Shown here: one piece after another, positions 1 to 10,135 of the stretch
Position numbering within the stretch: position 1 is the first letter of the stretch
Layout of the letters: the number at the start of each line of letters is the position of its first letter
Origin: Alligator mississippiensis
Taxonomy: Eukaryota > Chordata > Crocodylia > Alligatoridae
DNA length: 64,000 nt
Assembly: GCF_030867095.1 (NCBI RefSeq)
Contig: NC_081828.1
Location: 219,201,978-219,265,977, forward strand
Reading direction: 5' to 3'
Position numbers and translations under genes: made by a program
The notes under the pieces: model-generated
Seen by the model: the letters and a program-made list of their open reading frames with translations, nothing else
What the model was told of the DNA's origin: nothing
Databases searched by the model: none

Positions 1-62
1 CTTAGGAACTCACCTGTGTGTATGTGTAGGTGGATGGTATGTGTGTAAATTAGTGAATACAC

Positions 63-63
<1 letters not shown>

Positions 64-124
<61 letters not shown>

Positions 125-125
125 T
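64..125. repeat. (GATA)n microsatellite
   Basis: About fifteen uninterrupted units of the tetranucleotide. The same motif recurs at 27800-27865 in the right palindrome arm. Confidence 0.97.
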
Positions 126-447
126 TCATTGTGTGTGGTATATTAATTAGTAATCCACATATGTGTATTGGATGTGCAGGTGTTGGTAACTGATTCTGTT
201 TAAATTTGGTGTGTGTAGCGTGTATAGGCTTAAACTGGTGATAGGCGTGCATGAACCTAGACTGGTTATTTTGAACGTGTGTGTATCTGAGTTGCTAGTG
301 TGAGTGTGTATGCCTAATAGGGGTGTATGCACCTAGTGAGTGTATGTGTGCTTCATTGATTTTTATGTGTGCATGTGCAATTGTACACCATGCCCTCCTG
401 TCTAACAGTGCAATATTGAGATCCTGAATGTTGGCCTGACCCCTCAG

Positions 448-870
448 GACAACAAGACAACCCTCCTTAGGCAGATGCCCTACAGCTGGGCTTTCTTCAC
501 AGACCTGACTGCTCCTCCTTAAAAAAGGGACACCCCCCCCCCCCCCCGGTACACACGACAACCCAGCGAGGAGAGCAGAGCAGAAACACTGACAGTCTGC
601 TTGATTTCACCATTACCAATTCTCATTTGATTATCAATATCTAGGTACTAGATGTTTTGTACCTCTAACTCCTAACACCTGAATTCCTGCACTTACATAA
701 AAGTCTCAGCAGTGGTGGCCGGACCCTGAACTAAAGACATCTGAATGCAAACAAGATGGAGTCAGTTATGTTCTGATGACAGAGGAGACAGTCCTGCAAT
801 CAGAAAATGGAGCCATAACAATGCATCAGGTTGGATTTAAAACACTAGGGGCTGAGGTCAAAGATCGCAC
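448..870 (+). repeat. Direct repeat, copy 1 of a ~400 bp pair
   Basis: Aligns in the same orientation with 1621-2045. Shared words include GCAGATGCCC, GAGCAGAAACACTGACA, GGACCCTGAACTAAAG and GATGTTCTGATGACA. The copies are well diverged. They could be remnants of LTRs or of a tandem duplication; no terminal signals decide which. Confidence 0.75.
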
Positions 871-1620
871 TCCAAAATCCACAGAAATATAATGCTCAGC
901 TTAAAAATCTGACCTTTGGTTCCTGGAGGAATCCCGCCTCTCTCCACGCACAGCAACTCCTGGTAAGGGCGCAGTACCCAGCACTGAACACCAACAGGTC
1001 ACACAGCTGTAAGTTTTACAGTCAAGAGGGAAGGGAATTTAGCAGCACCTGAGGCTTTGCCCACAGGTTTTGGTACCAAAATGCAAACCCCACTTTAGTG
1101 CAGCCCTTACAGCTCCCCAGAGCAGCTTCACCCCGAGCCAGCAGCCAGGCAGACACACTCCTACACAGCAAGGTATGATGAGGACCAGACACTACTCACA
1201 GTCCTACATGCCACTCCCATTACATTCTGACACACACATTTACTGGGGTCCTTACCTGGGCAGTCGTGATCCTGGCTGCACAGGAGAGATCCTGAAAGTG
1301 CCCTTTATCAAACAGCTTTGTGCACAATCTCAGCGCAGGAAATGAGAGCGACTGAAAGTGAAAGCATTGCGCTTGTGGGCTGCACTCTGCAACAGCTGGA
1401 CCTGCCCTGTTTCCGGAGCTCAGGGCCAGACCTTGCTCAACAAGTCACTTGCAGAGAGACACTTCTCCAAAGTGAACAACCAGCCAAAGCCAACTCCTCT
1501 GTTCTCTCCCAGACACTAGGAGAGCCCTTCTTGCTTTGGCCCCATGACACTAGCCCAATCTCCGCCCTAGCAGCTTGCTATCTCCTTCCCCTTGCATTCT
1601 CTTTTGGGAGCTTTTCACAT

Positions 1621-2045
1621 GCCCACTGAAACAACCATCTTCAGCCAGATGCCCACAGCTGGCTTGATTCACAGAGCTGACAGGTCTTTAAGGTCCTTAA
1701 GGAGACAGCCCACCCAGGTACACACTACAACCCAGCTAGGAGGGCAGAGCAGAAACACTGACAATCTGCTTGAGTTCACTGTTACCATTTCTCATCAATT
1801 TATTATGAATATCTTGATACTAGTTTTCCTTTTCCTAAACCCCTAACATCCAGATTCCTGCAGCTACATAAAAATCTCACCAATGATGGACAGACCCTGA
1901 ACTAAAGGCATCTGAATTCTATGAGGTAGTGTAAATGATGTTCTGATGACAAAGGAGATGCAGTCCCAGAAATAGGAACTGCAGTCAGGAAATGGAGCCC
2001 TGACTGTGGAGCAGATTGGATTCAAAACACACAGAGCTGACAGGC
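1621..2045 (+). repeat. Direct repeat, copy 2 of a ~400 bp pair
   Basis: Partner of 448-870, offset about 1.17 kb. The order of shared words is kept across the whole length. Confidence 0.75.
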
Positions 2046-2254
2046 AAGGAATGAGTTAAATGCATTGTCCTTGTAGGCTGCACTCTCCAACAGCTGAAGT
2101 AATTAACAACTTTCTTTAACTCCATCTGGCAAGAAGGCTGCAGCCTTTCTTCCAGCACCTCATGAAACCAGAGGCAGGGGCAGCTCCTCTGCCCACCTGC
2201 ACAAGGGCTGAAAGGGTCCTTAGCATTAAGGTTGATCACAGGATGAACACGAGC

Positions 2255-2800
2255 CGCCAGTATGATGCTGTTGGCAACAGAGCTAATGGCATACTGGGAT
2301 CCATTAACTGATGCATCGCGAGCAGGGCTAAAGAAGTGACACGTCCTCTCTACTCCGTGCTGGTGAGACCCCAGCTGGAGAACTGGGTCCAGTTCTGGGC
2401 ACTGCACTTCCAAAAAGACATGGAGATTCTTGAAAAGGTCCAGAGAAGGGCCACAGGAATGATTCAGGGCCTGGAGGAAAAACCTATAAGAAAAGACTAA
2501 GGGATCTGGGACTGTTCAGCCCAGGGAAGAGAAGACTGAGCTGGGGACTTGGTGGCCATCTAGAAGTATGTAAGGGTGAATATCAGGAGCTTGGAGAAAA
2601 ACTATTCATTAGGCACCTCAGGGGAGGAGAAGGAGCAGTGGACATAAACTGTTGGAGGATGATTTCAGGTTGGATGTAAGGAAGAACGTCTTTATGGTAA
2701 GGGTGAACAGAATCTGGAACAGACTTCCCAGGTGGGGGTGCAGTCCCCAACCTTGGAAGTCTTCAAGAGATGGCTGGGAAGATGCAGCCTGGGAAGAAGA
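2255..2800 (+). mobile_element. Old CR1 LINE fragment (3' part)
   Basis: The sequence encodes a decayed C-terminal end of the CR1 reverse transcriptase ORF: the regions corresponding to 'YSVLVRPQLEN.VQFWALHFQKD' and 'LEKVQRRATGMI' can be read in pieces on +, followed by the 'FRLDVRKN' region. It is more diverged than the other CR1 copies in this window, so it is probably an older subfamily. It is truncated at the 5' end, and its last bases run into the next CR1. Confidence 0.85.
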
Positions 2801-2829
2801 CAGCTCGTGGAGACCACAAAGACTAGGGA

Positions 2830-5800
2830 GGCGGTAGTCATGGGGGACCGAAACTTCCCAGACATCTGCTAGGAGACGCAGACAGCAAATTCCCACCGTT
2901 CACGCAGGTTCCTATCCTGTGTGCAGGACCTCCACCTGACACAGGAGGTACACAGTCCCACTAGGGAGAATGCCATACTGGACCTGGTACTGGCAATGGG
3001 AGATGTCATGGTAGGGGACCTACAGATCAGTGGTCACCTGGGGGACAGTGACCACCAAATAACAGAATTCACCATAAGGTGTAAAGTGGGAAAGGTAACT
3101 AGTAGGGTGGAAGTGCTAGACTTTAGGAAGGCTGACTTCAGCAAGCTTAGGCACTTAGTCAATGAAGCACTGCAGAGTAAGAGGTTTGGTGAGATGGCAG
3201 CCCAGGAAGGGTGGCTGTGCCTTAAGGAAGCGATTCTTCAGGCACACAGGGAAATGATCCTGATGCGGGGGAAAAGGGGGAAAGGGGCCAAGAGGCTTCC
3301 TTGGCTGACCAGAGAAATCCAGAGCAGCCTACGGGCAAAAACGGGGGCATATAAGCAGTAGAAACAGGGAGAGATTACTAAAGAGGAGTATACCTCCTCA
3401 GCTCGCAGTTGTAGGGAGGCCGATAGAAAGGCCAAAGCTGCCATGGAGCTGAGGATAGCATCCTGTGATAGCCAGAACCAGAGGGATTAATAAGCAATAA
3501 TATGTGCTTCTTGGAGGCATTTGGTATTTTGCCTAAATAGGTAATATTAGTTAATATAAGCTTGTAAGTTTGTAAACTGCAAATGTAACTTGTCTGTCAT
3601 AAACTTAACCAAACTGATAAATTAACTGCTCATGGAACTGAGTGGGCCCCAGAGGCAAAGCTGGAACTGTGAGATTAGCTGGCCTAACAGTTTTTTGCTC
3701 AGGGTTCAGCTTTAGCGATAAAAACTGGATCTAACTGCTAGGCACACCCAACACATCCCAGGAAAGCATCTCCCAAGAAAGCAAATTCAACTGCAGCCTA
3801 AAAGGGGTTGGGATTCAGGCGGAGCGATGTCAATTTCAAACCTAAAGGTGCTGCATCATAATTTGCTTATTGGATAAACCTGAGTCTAGGTAGTAACCTT
3901 TTATGTTAATTTTAACACCTTTCAATCCCATAGGGTAACAGCTATAGGGCAATATTGTGAGTGGCCCTGAGGCCAACGTATTAACATAAGACTAGGTATA
4001 AAAAACACATGCATCGGAAGACCAGCAGGAAGGAGGGAACAGAACGGTCATTTCTGCCCCACGCCCGGACCCCAGACTCCCAGTGTGAGTGAGGATCAGA
4101 TCCTGAGCAAGGGATCCTCCCCAGTAATCCCTCTGACAGCGTCGATCATCAGGGACACCTGACATCGCTGCAATCACTTGGCGCACACCTGGCATTGAGG
4201 GACTATCGATAAGTTGCCAACCCGTGTTTGTCTATTTGTTGTTTTGAACAGCCCAGTGTGCCTAATACCCTCACAGTGCCCAGTTGGCCTGTGACAGATT
4301 GATCTATCTATCTGTTATTATTATCTGTTGTGATTATTTTACTATTAGCTCTTTTATACTGCCTTATCTGCTTATCGCATTTATCTTTCTGTTAACTGTT
4401 GTGTGTGTGTAAGCTATAATAAATTTGCCTTTATTCCACTCCCAATTTTTGCCTCTTCAATCCAAAACTGAATCAAACAGCCCAGTTGGCCTGTGATAAA
4501 ACTGATACACTCACAATGCCCAACTGGCCTGTGACAGCATCCCAAGTTAAGGATAACAAAACATGGTTTTTCAGATATATAGGGAGCAAAAGAAAGGCCC
4601 AGGGCGGTATAGGACCACTACTGAACAGGCAAAAGCAATTGGTGACAGACAGAGGGGACAAGGCTTAGCTCTTCAATGAGCTCTTTGCCTCAGTGTTCCT
4701 AAGAAAGGGGCAAGACAAGTCTCTCACTGGGGTTGTAGAGAGGCAACAGCAGGGTGTCAGACTACCAAGCATTGACCCTGAGGTGGTGCAGAGTACCTTG
4801 GAAGGACTGGATGCAATTAAGTTGGCAGGCCCAGATGGGCTCCATCCAAGGGTGCTGAAGGCACTGGCTGACGTCATTGCACTGCTACTGGCGGGAATAT
4901 TTGAACGCTCGTGACACATGGGCTAAGTCCCAGAGGACTGGAAAAGGGCCAATGTGGTCCCCATTTTCAAGAGGGGGAGGAAGGAGGATCCGGGCAACTA
5001 TTGGCCAGTCAGTCTCAACTTGGGCAAAGTCTTTGAAAAGATTATTAAGGCTTATATATGTGAGAGCCCAGCAGGAAAAATTATGCTGAGGGGAAACCAG
5101 CACGGGTTTGTAGCAGGCAGATCATGCCTCACTAATCTAGTCTCTTTTTATGACCAGGTTACAAAACGCCTGGACACAGGAGGAGGGGCGGATGTCGTAT
5201 ACTTAGACGTCAGGAAGGCCTTCGATACGGTATCCCACCCCATACTGGTGAACAAGTTAAGAGGCTGTGACGTGGATGACTACACAGTCCGGTGGGTGGC
5301 GAATTGGCTGGAGGGTCGCACCCAGAGAGTCGTGGTGGATGGGTCGGTCTCGACCTGGAAGGGTGTGGGCAGTGGGGTCCCGCAGGGCTCGGTCCTTGGA
5401 CCGATACTCTTCAATGTCTTCATCAGTGCCTTGGACGAGGGAGTCAAATGTACTCTGTCCAAGTTTGCGGATGACACAAAACTGTGGGGAGAAGTGGACA
5501 CGCCGAAGGGCAGGGAACAACTACAAGCAGACCTGGATAGGTTGGACAAGTGGGCAGAAAACAACAGAATGCAGTTCAACAAGGAGAAATGCAAAGTGCT
5601 GCACCTAGAGAGGAAAAATGTCCAGCACACCTACTGCCTAGGGAATGACCTGTGGGTGGCACAGAGGTGGAAAGGGATCTGGGAGTCCTAGTGGACTCCA
5701 AGATGAACATGAGCCGGCAGTGTGACGAAGCCATCAGAAAAGCTAATGGCACTTTATCGTGCATCAGCAGATGCATGACGAATAGATCTAAGGAGGTGAT

Positions 5801-6178
5801 ACTTCCCCTCTATCGGGCGCTGGTCAGACCGCAGTTGGAGTACTGCGTGCAATTCTGGGTGCCGCACTTCAAGAGGGATGCGGATAACCTGGAGAGGGTC
5901 CAGAGAAGGGCCACTCGTATGGTCAAGGGCCTGCAGACCAAGCCCTACGAGGAGAGACTAGAGAAACTGGACCTTTTCAGCCTCCGCCAGAGAAGGTTGA
6001 GAGGCGACCTTGTGGCTGCCTATAAATTCATCACAGGGGCACAGAAGGGAATTGGTGGTTAAACAAGCATCTAGCTGGGGTCATCTGAACCCAGCACTCT
6101 TTCCTGCCTGTGCAGGGGGTCGGACTCGATGATCTATTGAGGTCCCTTCCGACCCTAACATCTACGAATCTTTGAATC
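2830..6178 (+). mobile_element. CR1 LINE, 5'-truncated, split by a solo LTR
   Basis: A CR1 retrotransposon copy begins in the middle of the endonuclease domain (the 'VVMGDRNFPD' region near 2834), continues with the endonuclease C-terminus (open frame 2921-3361), is interrupted by an LTR at 3464-4536, and resumes with the reverse transcriptase. In the RT part the words '[20 protein letters not shown]', '[14 protein letters not shown]' and 'FADDTKLW' are visible; the last is the catalytic FADD box. The copy ends in the typical CR1 tail (GATGATCTATTGAGGTCCC and the TCTACGAATC-like terminal repeats). Stops and frameshifts interrupt it, so it is inactive. LINEs of this family encode an AP-type endonuclease and an RT for target-primed integration. 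Confidence 0.9.
3464..4536 (+). mobile_element. Solo LTR of an endogenous retrovirus, with target-site duplication
   Basis: The insert begins TGTGATAGCC, ends CCTGTGACA, and is flanked on both sides by GCATCC (3458-3463 and 4537-4542). The CR1 copy at 54.4-56.6 kb has the same site unoccupied, so the boundaries are secure. Inside are a TATA-like GTATAAAAAA near 3995 and an AATAAA polyadenylation signal near 4420, in the order expected for U3-R on +. It is 1073 bp long. No internal retroviral region accompanies it, so it is a recombined solo LTR. The 6 bp duplication fits class II-like elements but is not decisive. It is younger than the host CR1. Confidence 0.88.
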
Positions 6179-6581
6179 TGGAAGCCCCAGACCGGGGTGG
6201 AGGACGTGTGCCGGTAGTAGGGCCACTTCTGGTTCTGGACTGACTCTTGGATTTGGATTCTTTTTGTCTAATCTAGCTTGGAATATGAGCAATTTAAATG
6301 AAAAAATAACCCCCAACCTCCCCTCCTCCGACAGCGATGCTTGAGCAGGGGATGCAGCGCTGAAGCTGGCATCATGCCGTCATGTCGCAGTTCGGTGAGT
6401 TTGTCTCCAAGCACAAAATCCCGCCTCCCCCCATATTTTCTGAATTAAATTGTGTGTGTGCACAGACCAAGTGTGGCAGCCTGCTGGGGTGCACACTTCC
6501 CTCGTGCATGAGGGAGCAGGAGAGGGACGCAGCTGGCTGGCCGAAGCGCTGGCTAGTCTGAACTTGGCTAATTGGGGGATT
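6179..6581. other. Non-coding spacer between the CR1 and the U5 repeat unit
   Basis: No gene, repeat or RNA is recognised. The stretch is AT-richer than the U5 units that follow. Confidence 0.5.
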
Positions 6582-6741
6582 CGCATCAAAGCAGCGCGGG
6601 ATAGCCCGTACACACGACAGCCAGCTGCGCTGAGCCGGGCTCTGGGGACGGGACGCTGCGGGGTCCTTAGTGCGGGTGACCGGCGCGTGCGTCTGCGGGG
6701 CGGGCTAGTGCAGCCGACTCTGGGGGCGGGGCTTCAAGCTC

Positions 6742-6765
6742 ATCTGCATACCCAGGATGCAATGG
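6742..6765 (+). promoter_or_regulatory. U5-1 distal sequence element (octamer plus ZNF143/Staf site)
   Basis: ATCTGCAT, a one-base variant of the OCT1 octamer ATTTGCAT, is followed directly by ACCCAGGATGCAATG, which fits the CCCANNATGC core bound by ZNF143 (Staf). It lies about 205-212 bp before the RNA start, the normal place for a vertebrate snRNA enhancer. The second U5 gene has the same arrangement at the same distance. Confidence 0.85.
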
Positions 6766-6892
6766 TCCCGGAGCTGCGGGATTTGGGGTATTTCTTTGCT
6801 GTTTTGGGATAAGAAGCGTGGGGCCCGTGAGGTGGGGGTTGGGGGCTGTGCGTGCAGAGCTGTGCGGGGCAGGAGGGGGGGGGCCGGGCCCG

Positions 6893-6910
6893 GACCACCC
6901 TTTACTGCGG
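6893..6910 (+). promoter_or_regulatory. U5-1 proximal sequence element (candidate)
   Basis: GACCACCCTTTACTGCGG begins 61 bp before the RNA start, the expected position of the SNAPc-binding PSE. The matching block in the second gene is also exactly 61 bp upstream. There is no TATA box, consistent with RNA polymerase II use. Confidence 0.65.
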
Positions 6911-6953
6911 GCCTCCCCCCCCGCCCCGGGCCGCTGCCAAGCCACTCTATGGT

Positions 6954-7071
6954 ATTACTCTGGTTTCTCTTCAACACGCATAAATCTTTCGCCTTTTACT
7001 AAAGATTTCCGTGGAGAGAAGCAGTAACGAGTTTACACCCAATTTTTCGAGGCCCCGTTCCGGCGGGGCTG
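6954..7071 (+). ncRNA. RNU5: U5 spliceosomal snRNA gene 1
   Basis: The sequence matches vertebrate U5 snRNA from end to end (about 118 nt; the usual length is about 116). The invariant loop 1 region CGCCTTTTACTAAAG, which aligns exon ends in the spliceosome, is intact. The stem I strands (TTTCTC / GAGAG) can pair. The Sm-protein site AATTTTTCGA (7041-7050) precedes a 3' hairpin GCCCCG-TTCCGG-CGGGGC. The promoter elements and a 3' box lie at canonical distances, so this looks like a working gene and not a retro-copied pseudogene; no A-tail or target duplication is present. The 5' end carries one extra T relative to the human start ATACTCTGG. U5 RNA assembles with Sm proteins and PRPF8 in the U5 snRNP in the nucleus. 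Confidence 0.93.
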
Positions 7072-7084
7072 TCCTTCTGTGTGC

Positions 7085-7093
7085 AAAAGTAGA
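7085..7093 (+). terminator. U5-1 3' box
   Basis: AAAAGTAGA fits the snRNA 3'-box consensus AAARNNAGA and lies 14 bp after the RNA end. The element directs Integrator-dependent 3' processing. The second U5 gene has AAAAGCAGA at the same spacing. Confidence 0.85.
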
Positions 7094-7345
7094 TTTCGTT
7101 TGTGAGATTTGATTGGTCTTGCAGACATGTAATGATGGGAGCGGCACTGTCAGGTGTTTGCTGGTGCACACGTTGGCTGTCTGGTTGGAGTGACAGCAGC
7201 GGTGACTGTGTGCCGTGGTTAAACACTGCTGTTGTCGCGTGCGGGCTGCGGTGCCTCGCTTGGCATCCTGCGTGTTTCTGCGGGCAATCAGGTGCGGTGC
7301 CCATCTTCTCTCCGGGTAGGAGCGGGCCCTGGGCTGCCGGGATAT

Positions 7346-8180
7346 CACCTGCCTCCTCCCACGTCTTGTGGCACCACTCAAATACTACTTCTTCCTACAA
7401 CTACAACTACTACCTCTACTTCTCCTTCTCCTCCTGGTGTTAGTCCTGCTGGGGGTCCACACACCCACCTCACCCAGGCTCGCCCAGGTTATGGTGCTGG
7501 TTTAGTTGCCAACAACCGGACCATGGAGGAGGGTGTACTGGGTTACACCTTATCACCGCACAGACCAAGGCCTGGCCTGACAACAGAGTCAAAGGGGACA
7601 ACAAAGCGCTGCTAAAATCCCAGGGTTTGCACTTGCTGCCGGGGAGGTGCAGCTCCATCCAGCTGCACTTCAAGATGCATGGCTCCCCACAGTGTGCGAG
7701 AGAGATCGCACCCGCACTGTGGTCACACTCGGTCTCCTGGCACAAGAAGTGTGTCTGGGGCACGCGTCAGGCCGGCAGCCGGCTGCGACCCTCCCCGCAC
7801 CACCGCCCGGAGCAGCAGCTGCCCCAGGCAAGGGGCACAGTGTGTGCAGAGTCCAGGCAAGCACTGCTGGAAAACAGAGGCCGTAAGAGCCCACGAGGAC
7901 GTGTCCCCCTGGCCAGATCCATGCTCCCCGGAGCCTCCAGCACCAAGTGGCTCCACACACAGCTCAGCATCGACCGCCCCTTGGCCTGCCAGGGTGCTGC
8001 ACGGCCAGCACAGAGCCTGGCTCGAAGGCCTCAGCCCACGTATCTGGTAAAGACGCAGCGGTTCCTCGCCTACAGATGAGGAGAAGCTGCAGCCTCTCCT
8101 GCTCCTCTGCGCTGAGACATCCTCGAGCCAGCTCGGCTGAGTGAGACTGATTCTTACTTGAACACAACCCTTCTGCCGTC
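7346..8180. other. Spacer between the U5 units
   Basis: No gene is recognised. It contains a short imperfect tract of CTACAA/CTACTT/CTCCTT triplets (about 7383-7437). The block AGAGTCAAAGGGGACAACAAAG near 7588 recurs near 8333 as a diverged direct repeat. The overlapping frames in both strands at 7.6-8.1 kb are GC-rich shadows. Confidence 0.5.
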
Positions 8181-8184
8181 CCCC

Positions 8185-8330
8185 GGGGTCTCTGGCCAGA
8201 GCCTCCTTTCTGGACAGGACTATTACCAGCTGGGCAAGGGCCAGGGGCAGGTTGACCAGGACGTCCGCATGACCCATTCAACGGCAGCTCCTATGTTGTA
8301 CTGGTATTTATTATCGGGTTCCTCCCAGTG
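8185..8330 (+). repeat. Copy of DNA lying upstream of the first TMEM176-like gene
   Basis: GGGTCTCTGGCCAGAGCCTC and AGCAGCTCCTATGTTGTACTGG are shared with 42366-42575. Together with 9230-10135 (matching about 42950-43945) it marks a duplicated segment of the TMEM176 5' region, now interrupted by the second U5 unit. Confidence 0.8.
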
Positions 8331-8642
8331 CAGAGTCAAAAGGGACAACAAAGGGAAGCAGCCAAAGTGCTAGCGAGCTTGCACTGTGCTGACCCCGGTG
8401 CCGGCAGTCACAGGTGCCCCAGCCAGGCAGGGAGGAGAGGGGTGAGCACAGACACTGGGCACCTGAGGGCGCTGTAGCTCAAGGTTTAATTCACATCAAA
8501 GCAGCGCGGGATAGTCTGTACACACACGCCAGCGAGCTGCGCTGAGCCGGGCTCTGGGCACGGGCCGCTGCCGGGTCCTTAGTGCTGGCGAGGGGTGCGT
8601 GTGTCTGCGGGGCTGGCTAGTGCGGGAGGAGGGGCGGGGCTT

Positions 8643-8665
8643 ATCTGCATACCCAGGATGCAGTG
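8643..8665 (+). promoter_or_regulatory. U5-2 distal sequence element
   Basis: ATCTGCAT (8643-8650) followed by ACCCAGGATGCAGTG, the same octamer variant and ZNF143-type site as in U5-1, about 205 bp before the RNA. Confidence 0.83.
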
Positions 8666-8793
8666 CTCCTGGAGCTGCGGGATTTGGGGTGTTTCTTTGC
8701 TGTTTTGGGAAAAGAAAAGTGTGATCCCTGCTGCGGGGGCCGGACAGTGCGCATTCAGAGCCGTGCGGGGCAGACCGTGCGGGGTCGGGCCCG

Positions 8794-8810
8794 GACCACC
8801 CTGCGCTGCG
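8794..8810 (+). promoter_or_regulatory. U5-2 proximal sequence element (candidate)
   Basis: GACCACCCTGCGCTGCG starts 61 bp before the RNA, the same offset as in U5-1. The second half differs from U5-1 (TTTACTG against TGCGCTG), which might change promoter strength. Confidence 0.6.
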
Positions 8811-8854
8811 GGCCCCCGCCCTGCCCTGGGCCACCTGCTGAGCTGCACGTGGGC

Positions 8855-8972
8855 ATTACTCTGGTTTTTCTTCAACATGTACAAATCTTTCGCCTTTTAC
8901 TAAAGATTTCCGTGGAGAAGGGCAATAACGAGTTTATACTCAATTTTTCGAGGCTCTGTTTTGGCAGAGCTA
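8855..8972 (+). ncRNA. RNU5: U5 spliceosomal snRNA gene 2
   Basis: A second full-length U5 RNA. Loop 1 (CGCCTTTTACTAAAG) and the Sm site AATTTTTCGA (8942-8951) are unchanged. The 3' hairpin is GCTCTG-TTTTGG-CAGAGC. Compared with U5-1 (GCCCCG/CGGGGC), two base pairs have changed on both strands (C-G to T-A), keeping the stem. Such paired changes are strong evidence that both genes have been under selection as RNA. Promoter and 3' box spacing match U5-1. A few differences fall in the upper part of stem I (CATGTACAAAT for CACGCATAAAT). Whether both are expressed cannot be told from sequence. Confidence 0.92.
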
Positions 8973-8985
8973 CCTTTTGGGGTGC

Positions 8986-8994
8986 AAAAGCAGA
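8986..8994 (+). terminator. U5-2 3' box
   Basis: AAAAGCAGA fits AAARNNAGA and lies 14 bp after the RNA end, as in U5-1. Confidence 0.83.
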
Positions 8995-9666
8995 TTTAAG
9001 TCCTAATTCAGTGAGAGGGATTTTTATATGTGCTTGCTGCTGCGTGAGCCAACCGAGTTTCAGCGGGGTCAGAGTGACTGTACTAGATGGCTTTGAGTGA
9101 TTCTTTTAAGTGCAGGGAGGTACGTGGCTTTGTGTCCTGTCCGGCGCATTTCTTGGGGCAGGCAGTCCTGTGGTGCCCATTCTCTCTCTAGGGAGCCACC
9201 GGGCCCTGGGCTGCCGAGATCGTTTGCCATTTTTTTTTCCGCGGGGAAGGGCGCGGGCTGCAGACCAGCCCCACTCCCCGCTTACCCCCGGGGCCAGGGA
9301 AGGAGGCAGCGTCAGCCGGCTCTGCCCCTTCCCTCCTGGCCCCCGCATCCTGCCGGAGGGAACCAGGCGAGCCTGGCTGGGACAGGGGAGCGGTGCACGG
9401 CCCCACATCTCCCGCAGCTGCCGCTGGAGCGGCGAGGAGCTGGCCTGGTGCTGCCCCGTACCCGGCAGGGCCCGTCTGCGCCTGCCCAAAGGGGCCGTGG
9501 GTTCCTCTTCCCGGCCTGGTGGCACCTGGGGGAGCTGGAGGTAGCCCCAAGGGGCAAGACGCAGGGAGGTCCCATCCCAGGGGCCCCAAGCCTTGTGCCC
9601 CAGCCGAGCCCTGGGCCCGCCAGGCAGACAGGGGGCTGTAAAACTGCCCCTTCCTGCAGGAACATG

Positions 9667-9813
9667 ATGCCCACCACCGTAGTGCGGGTGAGCAGCCTGG
9701 AGGTGTCGGCGGTGTGTGCAGACCACCCTGTTGTCCATGTCAGCCTCGAGTCATGGCTGTGCCACCTGGCCAAGGCACTGTGGGCCATGCGGCTGGAGAT
9801 GAAAGCGCTGGGG
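9667..9813 (+). pseudogene. TMEM176-like first coding exon, pseudogene
   Basis: The frame MPTTVVRVSSLEVSA... (49 codons) matches exon 1 of the gene at 43315 (71 codons), including an acceptor-like CTGCAG just before it. Relative to that exon it lacks 2 codons in the VHVHVSHESW stretch and about 20 codons before the final EMKALG. The splice donor that reads GGG/GTAGGT in the intact gene reads GGGGAAGGT here, so the GT is lost. No second to fifth exon follows within reach. Flanking DNA (about 9230-10135) is also homologous to 42950-43945, so this is a segmental-duplication relic and not a retrocopy. The only other family piece upstream of the intact genes is a last exon at 26208. Confidence 0.88.
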
Positions 9814-10024
9814 GAAGGTCTGCGGCTGGCAGAACAGGGCCTAGAGTCAGGGAGACTTGGGGAAAGCAGGCAGAGCGAGGGCCTGTGGCCCCTCCAGCAG
9901 TGCTGGGGGTGTGGAGTCAGCTCCTAGCCCATGGGCGAGAGCAGCCCTTGGTGCCCAGGCTGAGGCTCCCTTGCCCAGCCCAGTCCCAGGATGGAGATGG
10001 CCCTGCTATGCAACCCACATCAGG

Positions 10025-10135
10025 GGGGTTTAAGCCTCCCTCAGAGGTGCTGGGTGCTGCAGCCCAGGCTGGGGGTGGGAGCACCTGCGCTGGGAGCTCT
10101 CCCTGGGTGCCCTGCAGAGGGGAGGGCGAGTGCTG
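10025..10135 (+). repeat. Dispersed GC-rich repeat, copy 1 (partial)
   Basis: Member of a family seen also at 43733-43945, 52397-52680 and 54028-54290, recognised by GTTTAAGCCTCCCTCAGAG-like and GTGCTGGGTGCTGCAGCCC-like blocks. I cannot name the family. This copy travels with the TMEM176 segmental duplication. Confidence 0.7.

Larger units (their letters stand above)
1..2254. other. Repeat-rich DNA without a recognised gene
   Basis: No splice-bounded coding exon or RNA gene is recognisable here. The stretch holds a GATA microsatellite, a 15-base C run (533-547) and a diverged direct duplication (about 448-870 against 1621-2045), listed separately. A short match between 1330-1410 and 2030-2100 (around the shared words GGCTGCACTC and CAACAGCTG) suggests a wider tandem duplication. 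The reading frames are short and look like chance. Confidence 0.6.
6582..7345 (+). repeat. U5 snRNA repeat unit 1
   Basis: This unit aligns in the same orientation with 8494-9229, from the shared words CATCAAAGCAGCGCGGGATAG to GGGCCCTGGGCTGCCG. It includes the distal element, proximal element, U5 RNA, 3' box and about 250 bp of downstream DNA. The two units are offset about 1.9 kb and are clearly diverged outside the RNA and its promoter. Confidence 0.88.
8494..9229 (+). repeat. U5 snRNA repeat unit 2
   Basis: Partner of 6582-7345. It lies inside a stretch otherwise homologous to the TMEM176 upstream region, so the unit or its surroundings were moved here by segmental duplication. Confidence 0.85.

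Noticed and set aside
6450-7002. Overlapping frames of 80-120 codons in the U5 units
   Set aside because: They read through the U5 promoter and RNA (the terminal KSFAFY is loop 1 translated); not proteins.
9097-9927. 276-codon frame around the TMEM176 exon pseudogene
   Set aside because: Only the 49 codons of the exon relic are homologous to a protein; the rest is intronic or flanking GC-rich DNA.
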